Origin: Xestospongia bergquistia
Lineage: Eukaryota > Porifera > Demospongiae > Haplosclerida > Petrosiidae
Direction of reading: 5' to 3'
DNA length: 64,000 bases
Assembly (NCBI GenBank): GCA_963965975.1
Contig: OZ014411.1
Location: 11,415,501-11,479,500, forward strand
Part shown: positions 49,753 through 61,843 of the stretch, in pieces
Numbering within the stretch: position 1 is the first letter of the stretch
Layout: each line of letters starts with the position of its first letter
Notes under the pieces: model-generated
Databases searched by the model: none
Told to the model about the DNA's origin: nothing
What the model saw: the letters and a program-made list of their open reading frames with translations, nothing else
Made by a program: the position numbers and the translations under genes

Positions 49753-49757
49753 TATCA
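49704..49757. repeat. (TA)n array with inverted flanks
   Basis: Short TA/CA run between tcattgatata and tatatcaatg, as at 1535 and 47564. Confidence 0.85.
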
Positions 49758-49924
49758 ATGCTAAAACTGATTAGTTGTTTTAACTAGTTAATTAAATGAC
49801 TTTGATTCACTACTGTGCTAATAACTTCTCTCACATAGCTACTATGAGGGAAGGTAAAAAAAGCAAAGCTGTGACGTGTGTGCATTACTGTTCAGTAGCT
49901 ACACCTTGATGATTAAATGTAATA

Positions 49925-50070
49925 TTAATACTAATTCTCCCATTCCCAGCATTGAATAAAGATTGCAAGAGCAATACTGATTGGCTACTTGTGTAGTGAT
50001 TTGTTTTGATTTGTCCTATCATTCCTACCTTGTTTCTTTTTTTTAGCATTGTCATCCCTACATCTTCCTT
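49925..50070 (-). pseudogene. Exon of an unidentified gene, 3'-truncated copy
   Basis: Reads NKVGMIGQI, TNHYTSSQSVLLLQSLFNA and GNGRISI. It differs from the 47.9 kb copy by a 3-nt loss in the lysine run, so the frame is preserved. Confidence 0.45.
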
Positions 50071-50329
50071 CAAATTTTAAAATATATTTTTTAAGATAGA
50101 AATATAGTATGACGATGACTTTTCTGCTGATAACTTATAACTTCCAAAAGATATAATGCAAACTGTATACCACTTTGATATTATATTACCATGTAATTTG
50201 TATGTGTAGTAATTAAGAATATGATGTAGCAAATTAATAAACAGAAAATATTATTGCTGATGTACATTGATGTTATTCAATATATATGTTTTATTTACAA
50301 AGTAAACTTGTTGTTAATCTGTTAATTCA

Positions 50330-51141
50330 TCAAGTGATTTGCAGTTCTCTTTGATCTTCCTGATCTAAATATTTGTCATAATGTTCCTCAGCTATCAAAT
50401 GTATGTTGATTTCATTTTCTCTGACTATAACATTTCGCTAGTATTATGAATATAATAAGTATTATGAGAATAATGACACCTTTTAGTACATGATAGTATA
50501 GACTCTGACAATGTGTTTCTTCTTGGCAATTAAATGGATATTTCCCATTAATACTAACGAGATAACCAAGTCCAAATGCTGCATTCCACAGTCCAACCAA
50601 AAACCCTCTCATCTCATGTGGACACTGAACTATTGTGAATTCTAATGATGTTGGAACAATAAAAGTAAAAGCAATCCCATATAAACTTCTTGGAATAATA
50701 ACTGTTTTGTATGAAGTGTTAAAACTATCTATGGAAGCCAATATGACAACATAATATAATGTAGTTAATAAAGCAAAAATAAGTCCAAGACCAATTCTCT
50801 TGAGCATACTAGGAATAAATTTATGGACACATGGATATATCAACAACTGATAGAGAAGAATAAGAATTACAGCTACTAATAAGTATATTGAATCATTCAA
50901 GATAAAGCAAGAGATGAACTGTGGTGTTTTGTTTTGAATAGAAAAACTATTCACAGTTAATTTAGTTGCACAGCAAAGACCCACTATAGAGATTAATAAA
51001 GGAATTAATCTTAAAAATCTTTTTAACATTCTCTACCTGCTCCATTGAGAAATGTCCACCATAATTTTGTTTACCTATGTCTAGGTGTGAAGGATACTTT
51101 TCCTCCCAGTAGGTCAAAGCGCTATTGGACATTTGTTTTTT
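50330..51141 (-). pseudogene. POT/SLC15-like transporter, C-terminal fragment (copy d)
   Basis: The frame from MLKRFLRLIPLLISI (51029) runs through EFTIVQCPHEMRGFLVGLW and the last helix. An 8-nt loss after ctctgact (near 50427) then shifts it to a stop at 50412. The upstream part carries the shared extra T and a 7-nt loss near 51122. Beyond about 51360 the sequence is joined to collagen B 3' flank rather than to transporter exons. Confidence 0.8.
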
Positions 51142-51361
51142 CTAAGAACAATGGTATTTATTATAATATACAATAATCCTCAAACAGTCAAAATATCTAA
51201 ATATGGTAAAATTATTATAACTAAACTAGCTATTAAAGTAATTAATTACTAAAATTGTAACACACACTATATTATTGTTTACTAAATGATTTCGTTGAAG
51301 TCTGTTATGATCTTGGACATTGTTGGATGCTCTCTACAATTCTCTTTCAAACATCACTCAT

Positions 51362-51871
51362 TTTGAGTGTATTTTTTAGTTTATACATTTATAAATTGTT
51401 TGATTTTGAGTGATTTTGCAATTTGTACTTTTTGCTATAATTTTTGAATAGATAAATCAAAAAGCTGTCAAATGTTAATATAACTCCTCTGGAACATACA
51501 TCTCACTATTGAACAGTTAGCAGAAATATTTTGAAGATATTGTAATCCTATATTTAAATACCTAATAATTTAACAACACTTTAATAGTAGTTTCTCCTCT
51601 ACTGGACTCAAATTAAAATAGATGCTGCATTGTAAAGCAAATTTGACAAAGTCAATATGCAATAATTTGACACAACAATCATCTATTATTATGTGGAATA
51701 ATGTATTTTTAACAGAAAACATTTCTCATACATAATGATTACAATTCTAATTGATCCACTCTATGATACTCAGTTCAACTATAAACATTAGTTTAACTTA
51801 ATTTAACTTTAATGATACTTTCAGTATATTCCATTAAACTTTTAAAATAATATATTACATTACAATAATAC
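51362..51871. other. Collagen B 3' flank without its gene
   Basis: gagtgtattttttagtttat and the following 500 bp match 40860-41381, but no collagen gene precedes it. The POT flank is fused here instead. No gene is seen. Confidence 0.7.
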
Positions 51872-52329
51872 CTTTGATATAGGTTGGAATTCCTCAGCCA
51901 TGTGAGGTATTGAATGTTCTAAATTAACAACCATTGTCCTAAACATGGAAAATTACAATCCTTAGAAAAAAGAGGAAATAATTATGCTGTATAGACAACA
52001 CGTGTCATAAGCTAGACTAATCAAGTGTTATTATCAAGATATAATATCAATTATCTAGCTGTTAACAATAACTGTTAGTTACATGTACTTACGGTGTTCC
52101 TCTTGTGGTTTCATGAGCAAAATTGTAGAGAGCACAAATGGCCTTCCTAAAGACAATATATAATATGCTAAATTCTAATAAGAATTTTCTCATAAATGAA
52201 ACAAATTTGATCTACAACACTGTATTACTCTGTAGTACATGTACTCTATAATATATCATGAAGTTGATCTGTTGATAAGTTTAATCTAAAGAACACTTCA
52301 TACAAAGATTAGATAGCTTGTGTAACAAT
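51872..52329 (-). pseudogene. NCKAP1: NCKAP1 N-terminal exon cluster B-A-C' (copy 4)
   Basis: Exon B 51872-51938, exon A 52093-52146 (one change, FAHETTRG for IAHETTRG), and truncated C' to 52329. Same scrambled order as the other three clusters, and small deletions in C' (cataaatgaaac, atcatgaagttg) give further decay. Confidence 0.8.
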
Positions 52330-52794
52330 CTAGAGGAGAAAACAGAAATGTATCATTTTCACAATTACCTTTTGCAGCTAGTTGAGATCAAACTTAAAGC
52401 TAAATTTCAAAAATCAAATCACTATAAATTAATTTTCCTAAATTGTCTATAACTATAATAATATTATGGGATTATTATTAAAACTAGATGGATAGTATAA
52501 TTATATCAATCGCTATTATAGTATTGAGATATATGAGATTCACTGATTAGATATTTTGAATTTCTGATCTGTGCTTACAGAGAATGTTATTGAAATCTGA
52601 TGTAACTCACAAAGTAATGTACAATGGACATTAAGAATACCAAGAATGTTTTGTAATCATTGAAATCATTAAATAAAGAGATATATCATACAACCAATTG
52701 ACCAGATTGAATCTTATCAAAACCTTTTATGACAAAGACAACACTCTAAGTAAACATATCTTTTGGTTTAGATATTGCCTGAGGCTGTTCTTTT

Positions 52795-53090
52795 AAGAAA
52801 CCTACCCAGTGTACTGACTACTACTTTATCAGCGAGACAAGGGAAGGTCTTAACTTGTACCCTGTCATCATATAGGATGGCCTTCCCAGACCTTGTTCTT
52901 TCAAGTAACATAACACTGTACTGTTAACTACTTTATCAGTGTGACAAGGTAAGGTCTTAACTTGTACTCTGTCATCATGGAGGATGCCCTTTCCAGACCT
53001 TGTTCTTTCAAGTAATCTAACACTGTACTGTTAACTACTTTATCAATGTGACAAGGGAAGGTCTTAACCTTTACCTTATAGTTTTCCCAC
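52795..53090. repeat. 107-bp tandem repeat upstream of collagen A
   Basis: About 2.8 units, one fewer than at the other subtype A genes. Confidence 0.88.
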
Positions 53091-53161
53091 ACTTTACTGA
53101 CACTCACAAATAAGATTGATTACACAGTAAAATTTGATCAAACTTGTCAACAACTGATGAC

Positions 53162-53170
53162 TATATAAAG
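53162..53170 (+). promoter_or_regulatory. TATA box of collagen A at 53265
   Basis: TATATAAAG, 103 nt before the original ATG. Confidence 0.75.
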
Positions 53171-53264
53171 AACCAATGGAAAGACATTTAAAATATAAGA
53201 AAACATTCTCAATTATGAATCAAGAGAAGCAAATTCTTTCTTCTAAATCAAGCCAACTCTCAAG

Positions 53265-54164
53265 ATGGTAATACAGATACTTTCACTCTTGTAATGGTTG
53301 TCCTCTTGCTAACAGTAGAACAATCTACTACAGCTGCTGTACAAGGTGATAATAATGTTTTAATAATTAGTATTCATTTCCAATCCATTTATTATAGAAA
53401 CCAGCCGAGATAAGAGATGTAGCTCTCCTACACCAAATATCACTACTAACACACCTTATATTCAAATACTACAAGGACGTGATGGTTGTGATGGCATACA
53501 AGGTCCTCCTGGACTAGCTGGTACACCTGGAAGAGATGGTACCAATGGTAAGCATGGAATGAAAGGGGAAAAAGGAGAACCAGGACCACCAGGACCTACT
53601 GGACAAAGAAATGGAGGTGTGGTCTTTACTAGATGGGGACGAACAACCTGTCCTACAACCAATAATACAGAATTGCTCTACAAAGGGAAAGCTGCTGGGA
53701 GTTATTACAGTGAAACTGGAGGTGGAGCTAACTACATTTGTCTACCTAATGAACCTGAGTTTTTATCATATACACCTGGTGTTTATCAATGGCAGTCCTA
53801 TATCTATGGAGCAGAATACCAAAGTTATGGTAACAGTGGTCCTTTCTCCCCAATTAATAATCATAATGTCCCCTGTGTTGTATGCTATGTTTCCACTAGA
53901 GTATCATATCTAATGATACCAGCAAAAATTACATGTCCTAAAACATGGATCACAGAATATCAAGGTTATCTCATGGCCGAAAATTATGACCACAAGCGTA
54001 ATGCAGTCTATGAATGTGTTGATAAAGATCCTGAATCTATTCCAGGAAGTACTGCTAACACTAATGGTGCTTTATTTTATCATGTTCAAGCTCAATGTAA
54101 TGGTCTCCTCTGTCCTCCTTATGACAACGAGAAAGAGCTATCTTGTGCAGTGTGTACCAAGTGA
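53265..54164 (+). pseudogene. Short-chain collagen C4-like, subtype A, damaged signal peptide
   Basis: Exon 1 is 53265-53345 and exon 2 is 53398-54164, with a 52-nt intron. One G is missing after ctcactcttg, which creates TAA at 53292-53294 in the signal peptide. An ATG overlapping it (53294-53296) reopens the correct frame: MVVLLLTVEQSTTAAVQ, then normal exon 2. This would give a signal of only about 17 residues with a seven-residue hydrophobic core, so secretion is doubtful. Exon 2 is open to the stop, with 15 Gly-X-Y triplets (one holding a cysteine, GCDG) and all ten domain cysteines. Status uncertain: a pseudogene, or a gene rescued by the second ATG. Confidence 0.85.
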
Positions 54165-55719
54165 ACAAAATATTTTCTAAACTGTTCGACATCAATTTTT
54201 GAGTGATTTTGTAATTTGTACTTGATGTTACAATGTTTTTGGAATAGAAGTTTAATCTATTTGTTAATACTGTTAGATATTAGACAGAGGAGTAGGAATG
54301 AAGTTTAAGCTTGGGAGAGGGCTGACTTTATAATTTAGTTGCGCTATAATTATTATTAAACATCAAAATGACCAAAAAAATTAATTCGTCTGTCATTAAA
54401 GGAAACAAACTCTAGCTATTTCTAATAAGTTTATGTTATCAGTACGGTCTTATGTGTATGGAACGGCATGATATGGTTTAGTTGTTCTTAGTTGTTCTTG
54501 GGTCATAGTACTTCGTACACAAATTAACACAATAATCACTTCAGTCAAGAGTTTATTTTGTACATAGTCTTGAGTGCAAATCAGGGGGGTTAGCCCCTCC
54601 TGATTTGAAGTTGGGGGGGTTTTGTTATTAAGTAGGGCAATAGAGAGTCTGCAAACTCATGGTTTGATTTTTCAGGTATAGCACAAATATTAATTACATG
54701 TTAACATTTCCCTATTGCATTTGTGGCTTCCTGACTCCTGTGTCTGGCTACATATGCTATCACAATAAATCCTTTGTAGAAAGGGATTTTAAAACATGAA
54801 TGCAAATAGCATTGTTAATTATTCCACATTTTTTAACAGCGTCTGAAACAGAGTGCTGGTATCTTCACAACATTCTTCTGAGAGTATGCAAATACATGCT
54901 TTATCAATTTACTGTAGTGTTAAAAATTCCACATTGCACTTGTGGCTTTTTTGACTCAAGTATCTGGTGACATATGCAATCATTATAGATCCTTTACTGT
55001 ATATGAAACCAGCCTGTCTGTAATATATACATACATGTGCTCAGAGACTATCTAATAAAGGTCATATGATCTAAACCATCTAGTCTAAGTAATGTCAACT
55101 AGTTTCACCCAAATAGTTAAAATTAATGATCTCTAGACACATAAAACAGTTTAAAGATCATTCAGTTATAATTAAGTTATAGTTATAACAATATAATATA
55201 TTTAACAAACTGTTTTTTATAACTTCATTTTCTATATTATGTAGAGGTGATGTATTTACTATCCGTACTATGTAATAATATTGTAATAATCTCTAGACAA
55301 CAAATTGTTTTTATTAACAATAACTTCACATCAAATATTGTGTTCTTTATGAACTAGAATGAATTATATATGTATTTGAAATTACATACTTTAAGTTGTT
55401 ATATTACCTTATAATATCAAATAGTGCTGATCATTAATACAATTATATAATGTGACTACATCCACATTGATTAAAACACTGCTTTATTATCTTTATTACA
55501 AGTCAATCATGTCATGTTGGAGGGTGTGATTTATTTTTTATTACTGAAAAAATTTGAAAATTTATGTATTCAAAAAATGACTGAATACACACACAAACTA
55601 ATTACACAGTTCATATTATAGTATTCTATAGTAATAATCTATAATATTAACTAGTTAAAATACTACACACTAAGTTATCACTAAAACTATAACAAGTTAT
55701 ATTTGGAGAATCTACTGAA
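54165..55719. other. Collagen A 3' flank, non-coding
   Basis: Repeat of 5360-6918, with the hairpin at 54578-54605. No gene is seen. Confidence 0.65.
54578..54605. repeat. GC-rich hairpin, one base lost in loop
   Basis: aaatcaggggggt / tagcccctcctgattt, otherwise as at 5776-5805. Confidence 0.6.
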
Positions 55720-56788
55720 CTAAAATGGTGCTTCCATATCAACTTCTTTGTCCTTTTTCTTAGATGTCTATTAAAGATACAAACAATACACATATTAAAT
55801 ATGTTATAAATTATATAATAATATACTATAATACTCAATGACATTGGATGATTCTTTTAATCCTTAAATTTGTAGTAAAATAATTGTCAATGATAACTTT
55901 ATCTTCAATGAGTATCATAAATGACAATGGAATTATTAATTACAAGTTTGTCTTTGAAGGGACAAAAAGTTCATTCGGAATGTTTTAGTTAGATAGTAAC
56001 TCTTCAACCTAGTTTTAATTATAACAGTCATACTAATGACTATATCTAATGATAAAGTACCTATTATTACATTAACATATATACTTACAACAGGTCTCCT
56101 GTATACTGAGTTATAACCATCTCTTAGTAGACAATATGGAAAACATGACTCCAACAAATCACGAGTCAAAAAAGGAGACTCTGCTACAAACTAAATCAAA
56201 GAACAATGTTACCATAGTAACATACATAAATCTGATACACTTACTAAATCCAGTAGAACATATATAGCTTCTCTAGCTTTGGGGACATCTTTCTCACGAT
56301 CAACTTCTTTGGCAAGTGTCATAATACGAGATGAAGTAAACTAGAAGTTAAAAATATAGAAATACAATGAGTATATCCCTATAATTAAGTCATTACTATT
56401 ATATTATCAATGTACTATATCATCTTACTAATATTTAACTGGTATGTACTTACAATAATGAAATCTTTCATTCTATCTTTTTGTTCTTGTTCTCCATAGA
56501 ATGCAAACACAGCTCCATCAATAGCATTCACAGCAATAGCAAGACAATGGACATTATTTTCATGACCTACATTATGTAAAGTACAGACTCTCATTAAATT
56601 GACAAGAACAATAATATTATCCATACATTAGCACATGGACTATATAGTATTGATAGTAGTGAATATGTACCTTCAAAACTTGGTAAAAATTGTGACTCTC
56701 CTTTCATTGCTAATTCAGGTAAGTACACACCCACAAACACAAGATAGAGAAACCAGATTTGTTTGTCATCTAAACTCTTATCTACAAT

Positions 56789-56790
<2 letters not shown>

Positions 56791-56879
<89 letters not shown>

Positions 56880-57002
56880 GAGAGTGAGACAGAGAGAGAG
56901 ACAGAGAGACAAACAGAGAGACACAGAGAGAGAGACACACACACACGCGCGCACAGAGAGAGAGAGAGACAGAGAGACAGAGAGACAGAGAGATAGAGAG
57001 AG
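56791..57002. repeat. (GA)n microsatellite, NCKAP1 copy 5
   Basis: About 210 bp of (GA)n with CAGA and CACACACGCGCGCACA interruptions. Shares the purine-pyrimidine insert with copy 2. Confidence 0.9.
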
Positions 57003-57720
57003 TACTTGTCTATATCCTATTCTCTCTATCTTACCACAATGAGCTTTCATAGTATTAAACAGAAGTGGATCAACATCACACTCAATACCAGCAGCAGTAG
57101 CCATAGGATCACCAACCTATACATGTACATGTAATATATGTTGTTGTACATATAACATACCCTGGAGTCTTTGTCAATGAGATTAGATTTAAAGTCCAAT
57201 ATAGAGGAGAACATGAAGGGTATCCTTCTCTCAAGGACTACTCTCAAAGCTTGAAGAGATAACTTTCTAAATGCTAGTAGAATACCAATAATGATAGTAC
57301 GTTGAATTAAGTCATCACCATCTATACAAGAACACATTACATTATTACATGTACTATATATCATATGTTATGTGTGTGTTGTGACATACTCTTCAGTTTA
57401 CGAAATAAGTCATTAAATATATCTGGTTTATCTCGATTGGTGTGAAGAGCTAACAATGTGTCTTGGTTCTGTTCTACTAATTTTTTGATTTCTTTGACTT
57501 GAGCACCAACTTGTTCCATAATCCGATCTCCCAAATATTGTAAACCATAAGGACCAACAATTTCAGCCAATGACTGCATCTCTGACAACACAGAATGATA
57601 CATCTCATTGTTTAGTAGGAAAACTATTTTGTTCTTTTGAGTTACAAATGTACAATAAATTATTTATATAGTTCAAAATATCAGGATAGTTTATTACACT
57701 AGTATTATAGCATTATATTA

Positions 57721-57745
57721 CATCCGAAGAGGTAATATCTCTGAC
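57721..57745. other. Inverted templated insert in NCKAP1 copy 5
   Basis: catccgaagaggtaatatct plus ctgac replaces the normal intron text. Its reverse complement, gagatattacctcttcgg, is the left edge of the exon at 10340-10360 of copy 1. Confidence 0.8.
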
Positions 57746-57815
57746 ATAATAATGAGATATTAACTAATTTATAAATAGTACTTACTGACCTTGAACATCT
57801 GAATACTCTTCTGTA

Positions 57816-57824
57816 TATATAAAG
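57816..57824 (+). promoter_or_regulatory. TATA box of collagen B at 57939, directly after the breakpoint
   Basis: TATATAAAG is kept, but everything further upstream, including the 107-bp repeats present at the other complete collagen genes, is replaced by NCKAP1 sequence. Confidence 0.75.
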
Positions 57825-57938
57825 AACTGACAGACAGACTTTTACATAGCAGAAAATCTCTTTAAATTCAAGTAAAGTGGACTTTAAGGTCTTCAAACAT
57901 TTAAGGTCTCCTTATACATCATACTAACTCTCAAGACG

Positions 57939-58821
57939 ATGATACAGATACTATCATTGTTAGTTGTCCTCTTACTAACTGTAGAACAATGTACTGCAGC
58001 TGCTGTACAAGGTAATCTTATGGCTTAAAAAATATTCAGTTCCAATCCATTTATTATAGAAACCAGTCGAGATAAGAGATGTTCTTTCCTACTCCAAATG
58101 TCACTACTAACACACCTTATATTCAAATACTACAAGGACGTGATGGTCGTGATGGCATACAAGGTCCTCCTGGACTAGCTGGTACACCTGGAAGAGGTGG
58201 TACCAATGGTAAAGATGGTAGTAAAGGGAATAAAGGAGAACCAGGACCACCAGGACCTTCTGGACCAAGAAATGGAGGTGTGGTCTTTACTAGATGGGGA
58301 CGTACCACCTGTCCTACAACCAATGATACAGAATTACTCTACAAAGGGAAAGCTGCTGGGAGTTCTTGGGATCAAACTGGAGGTGGAGCTAACTACATTT
58401 GTCTACCTGATGAACCTGAGTTTTTTTATCATACACACCTGGTGTTTATGAAGCGCAATCCTATATCTATGGAGTAGAGTATGAAACTTATGGTGGTCCC
58501 TTAGCTCCACTTCATGATCACAATGTCCCCTGTGTTGTATGTTATGTTTCCACTAGAGTATCATATCTAATGATACCAGCAAAGATTACATGTCCTAAAA
58601 CATGGATCACAGAATATCAAGGTTATCTCATGGCTGAAAATTATGACCACAAACGTAATGCAGTCTATGAATGTGTTGATAAAGATGCTGAATCTATTCC
58701 AGGAAGTGTTGCTAACACTAATGGTGCTTTATTCTATCATGTTCAAGCTCAATGTAATGGTCTTCTCTGTCCTCCTTATGATAAGGAGAAGGAGCTAGCC
58801 TGCGTGGTGTGTACCAAGTGA
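57939..58821 (+). pseudogene. Short-chain collagen C4-like, subtype B (two frameshifts)
   Basis: The usual ATG is ACG (57936-57938); the next codon, ATG, would serve as the start with one residue lost. Exon 1 ends at 58011, the intron is 48 nt, and exon 2 is 58060-58821. One base is missing in the linker (tgttctttcctactcc, 58078-58093), shifting the frame before the collagen repeat. The T run at 58421-58427 has seven bases instead of five, shifting it again after PDEPEF. The 15 Gly-X-Y triplets and the C-terminal half (ITCPKTWITEYQGYL to ACVVCTK) are each open in their own frames. It resembles the 14305 gene at YGVEYETYG. Pseudogene. Confidence 0.92.
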
Positions 58822-59160
58822 AGACTTGTGTTGAAATAACATTAATTTTGAGTGTATATTTTGTAGTCTAAATTGTTTGATTTCAATTGATTTTTGATTG
58901 ATTTTGCAATAATTTTTGAATAAATAAATCTATTTACAAAAGCTGTCAAATGTTAATATAACTCCTCTGGAACATACATCTCATTACTGAACTGTTAGCA
59001 GAAATATTCTGTATATACTGTATTCCTATATTTAAATACCAAATAATTTAATAGATGCAACCCTTTAATAGTAGTTTCTCCTTTACTGGACTCAAATTAA
59101 AATAGATGCTGCATTATAAAGCAAATTTAATTAAAAATTCAAAAGCATTTAAACAAAAAT
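58822..59160. other. Collagen B 3' flank, truncated
   Basis: Non-coding. Cut at about 59160, where it meets an exon 1 remnant. Confidence 0.55.
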
Positions 59161-59163
59161 TAT

Positions 59164-59186
59164 ATACTACAGCTGCTGTACAAGGC
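59164..59186 (+). pseudogene. Remnant of a collagen B first exon
   Basis: tactacagctgctgtacaag, the last 20 bases of exon 1, followed by GC in place of the GT donor, and by the same downstream text as the orphan exon at 13806-13881 (caatcacatga, aaaatatttagttctaatca). Confidence 0.75.
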
Positions 59187-59214
59187 AATCACATGATTTA
59201 AAAATATTTAGTTC

Positions 59215-59400
59215 TAATCAAGGGAAGGTCTTAACTAGTATTCTGTATCATAGAGGATGGTTTTCCCGGACCTGGTTCTTTCAAGTAACCTAACACTAGA
59301 CTTTATCCATGGAGCAAGGGAAGTTCTTATCTATTCTTCTGTCATCTATCAATAGCTAGAGGATGGTTTTCCCTGAACTTAGCCCTTGGTGGACCTTCTA
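59215..59400. repeat. 107-bp-type repeats upstream of collagen B
   Basis: About 1.6 units matching 13915-14090. Confidence 0.8.
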
Positions 59401-59504
59401 CCTGTCTCCTTTGATCATTTTGTCCAACCCATAAGGGAATAACCTCTTCACTCACAAATAAAATTACAATCTAAAATTTGATCAAATTGTTAACAACTGA
59501 TGAC

Positions 59505-59513
59505 TATATAAAG
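59505..59513 (+). promoter_or_regulatory. TATA box of collagen B at 59608
   Basis: TATATAAAG, 103 nt before the ATG. Confidence 0.8.
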
Positions 59514-59607
59514 AACTGACAGAAAGACTTTTAAAGTATAAAAAAACGTTCTGAATTTTGAAGCAAAAGAAGCAAATCCTTTCTTCTTCAACAAGCTAAC
59601 TCTCAAG

Positions 59608-60492
59608 ATGATGATACAGATACTATCAATGTTGATTGTCCTGTTACTAACTCTAGAACAATGTACTGCAGCTGCTGTGCAAGGTAATCATACGGCTTAA
59701 AAAATATTCAGTTCCAATCCATTTATTATAGAAACCAGTCGAGATAAGAGATGTTCCTCTCCTACTCCAAATGTCACTACCAACACACCTTATATTCAAA
59801 TACTACAAGGACGTGATGGTCGTGATGGCATACAAGGTCCTCCTGGACTAGCTGGTACACCTGGAAGAGATGGTACCAATGGTAAAGATGGCAGTAAAGG
59901 GAACAAAGGAGAACCAGGACCAGAAGGACCTCCAGGACCAAGAAATGGAGGTGTGGTCTTTACTAGATGGGGACGTACCACATGTCCTACAACCAATGAT
60001 ACAGAATTACTCTACAAAGGGAAAGCTGCTGGGAGTAATTATGATCAAAGTGGAGGTGGAGCTAACTACATTTGTCTACCTAATGAACCCGAGTTTTTAT
60101 CATACACACCTGGTGTTTATCAATGGCAGTCTTACATGTATGGAGCAGAGTATCAAACAAATGGTGGTCCCTTAGCTCCACTTCATGATCACAATGTTCC
60201 CTGTGTTGTATGTTATGTTTCCACTAGAGTATCATATCTAATGATACCAGCAAAGACTACATGTCCTAAAACATGGACCACAGAATATCAAGGTTATCTC
60301 ATGGCTGAACGAAACGACTTAAAAAATAATGTAGTCTATGAATGTGTTGATAAAGATGCTGAATCTATTCCAGGCAGTGTTGCTAACACTGATGGTGCTT
60401 TATTCTATCATGCTCAAACTCAATGTAATGGTCTTCTCTGTCCTCCTTATGATAAGGAGAAAGAGTTAGCTTGTGTGGTGTGTACCAAGTGA
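59608..60492 (+). CDS. Short-chain collagen C4-like, subtype B, intact
   Basis: Exons 59608-59683 and 59732-60492 with a 48-nt phase-1 intron encode 278 residues. The signal peptide is MMIQILSMLIVLLLTLEQ. Then come the cysteine linker, 15 uninterrupted Gly-X-Y triplets (GSKGNKGEPGPEGPPGPR) and the ten-cysteine C4-type domain (PNEPEFLSYTPGVYQWQS, PCVVCYVSTRV, CNGLLCPPYD, ACVVCTK). Its promoter and the exon remnant upstream resemble the 14305 gene, while its coding sequence is nearest to the 39951 and 22235 genes (MAERNDLKNNVVYE, HAQTQCNG). It may therefore be a mosaic made by gene conversion. Probable secreted matrix collagen. Confidence 0.93.
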
Positions 60493-61310
60493 ACTACTGT
60501 CTTAATAACATTAATTTTGAGTGTACATTTTGTAGTTTATACATTTATAAATTGTTTGATTTTGATTGATTTTGCAATTTGTACTTTTTGCTATAATTTT
60601 TGAATAGATAAATCAAAAAGCTGTCAAATGTTAATATAACTCCTCTAGAACATACATCTCACTATTGAACTGTTAGCAGAAATATTCTGAAGATATTGTA
60701 TTCCTATATTTAAATACCAAATAGTTTAATAGATGCAACCATTTAATAGTAGTTTCTCCTCTACTGGACTCAAATTAAAATAGATGCTGCATTATAAAGC
60801 AAATTTTGCTAAAAATTCAAAAGCATTTAAACAAAAATTCTCGAATTTCTAGATAATTTATTTATTTATTTATTTCAAGCATTGTCTTCCATTGATGGCC
60901 TTTTGTCTAGAATGACTTTTTATTGCTGAACCTTTCTATTCCTTTATTGAGTTTTGTAGCTGTAGACACTGTTGTTGATGAGTTAGAGCAGTTCAAAATG
61001 CATTGCTTTGATATAGAAAACAGACAAACATACAAGGCATAAACCTAACCGACAAAGAGAGTGGAGAGGGTTAATAGTTGGTTGTCATTCTTTGATAAAG
61101 ACAATGTACAATAAATTGACACAATAATCATCTATTATTATATTATATAAGGTATTTTTAACAGAAAATGTTTCTCATAAGTAATGATTACAATTCTAAT
61201 TGATCCACTCTATGATACTCAGTTCAACTATAAACAATAGTTGAACTTTAATGGTATATTGAGTATATTCCATTAAATTAGTAACATAATATATTACATT
61301 ACAATAATAC
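60493..61310. other. Collagen B 3' flank
   Basis: Non-coding, matches 15191-15900 with high similarity. No gene is seen. Confidence 0.6.
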
Positions 61311-61368
61311 CTTTGATATAGGTTGGAATTCCTCAGCCATGTGATGAATTGGATGTTCAAAATCAACA
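61311..61368 (-). pseudogene. NCKAP1: Truncated NCKAP1 exon B
   Basis: tttgatataggttggaattc, ctcagccatgtgatgaattgg and caaaatcaac match exon B of the other clusters, but the sequence then runs into (AT)n and collagen A flank. Exon A, C' and a collagen A gene are missing. Confidence 0.75.
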
Positions 61369-61843
61369 ATATATATATATATAATTTCCATATATTATAT
61401 ATTATACTATGTAATAATATTGTCTCTAGACAACAAATTGTTTTTATTAACAATAACTTCACATCAAATATTGTGTTCTTTATGAACTAGAATGAATTAT
61501 ATATGCATTTGAAATTACATACTTTAAGTTGTTATATTACCTTATAATATCAAATAGTACTGATCATTAATACAATTATATATGTGACTACATCCACATT
61601 GATTAAAGCACTATCTTTATTACAAGTCAATCATGTCATGTTGGAGGGTGTGATTTATTTTTTATTACTGAAAAAATTTGAAAATTTACGTATTCAAAAA
61701 ATGACTGAATATACACACAAACTAATTACACAGTTCATATTATAGTATTCTACAGTAATAATCTATAATATTAACTAGTTAAAATACTACACACTAAGTT
61801 ATCACTAAAACTATAACAAGTTATATTTGGAGAATCTACTGAA
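61369..61843. other. NCKAP1 3' flank
   Basis: From about 61400 it matches the end of the collagen A flank (ctctagacaacaaattg onward). No gene is seen. Confidence 0.6.

Larger units (their letters stand above)
55720..57811 (-). pseudogene. NCKAP1: NCKAP1/HEM homologue, copy 5 (truncated, fused to a collagen promoter)
   Basis: The last eight exons are present, from the stop at 55720-55722 to the exon of SLAEIVGPYGLQYLG, with open frames and normal splice borders ([53 protein letters not shown]). In the next exon, after gaacatctgaatactcttc (57793-57811), the sequence switches to tgtatatataaagaactgac, the core promoter of a collagen B gene. The intron next to it contains a 25-nt inverted insert (57721-57745). 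No further NCKAP1 exon exists upstream, so it is a pseudogene. Confidence 0.9.
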
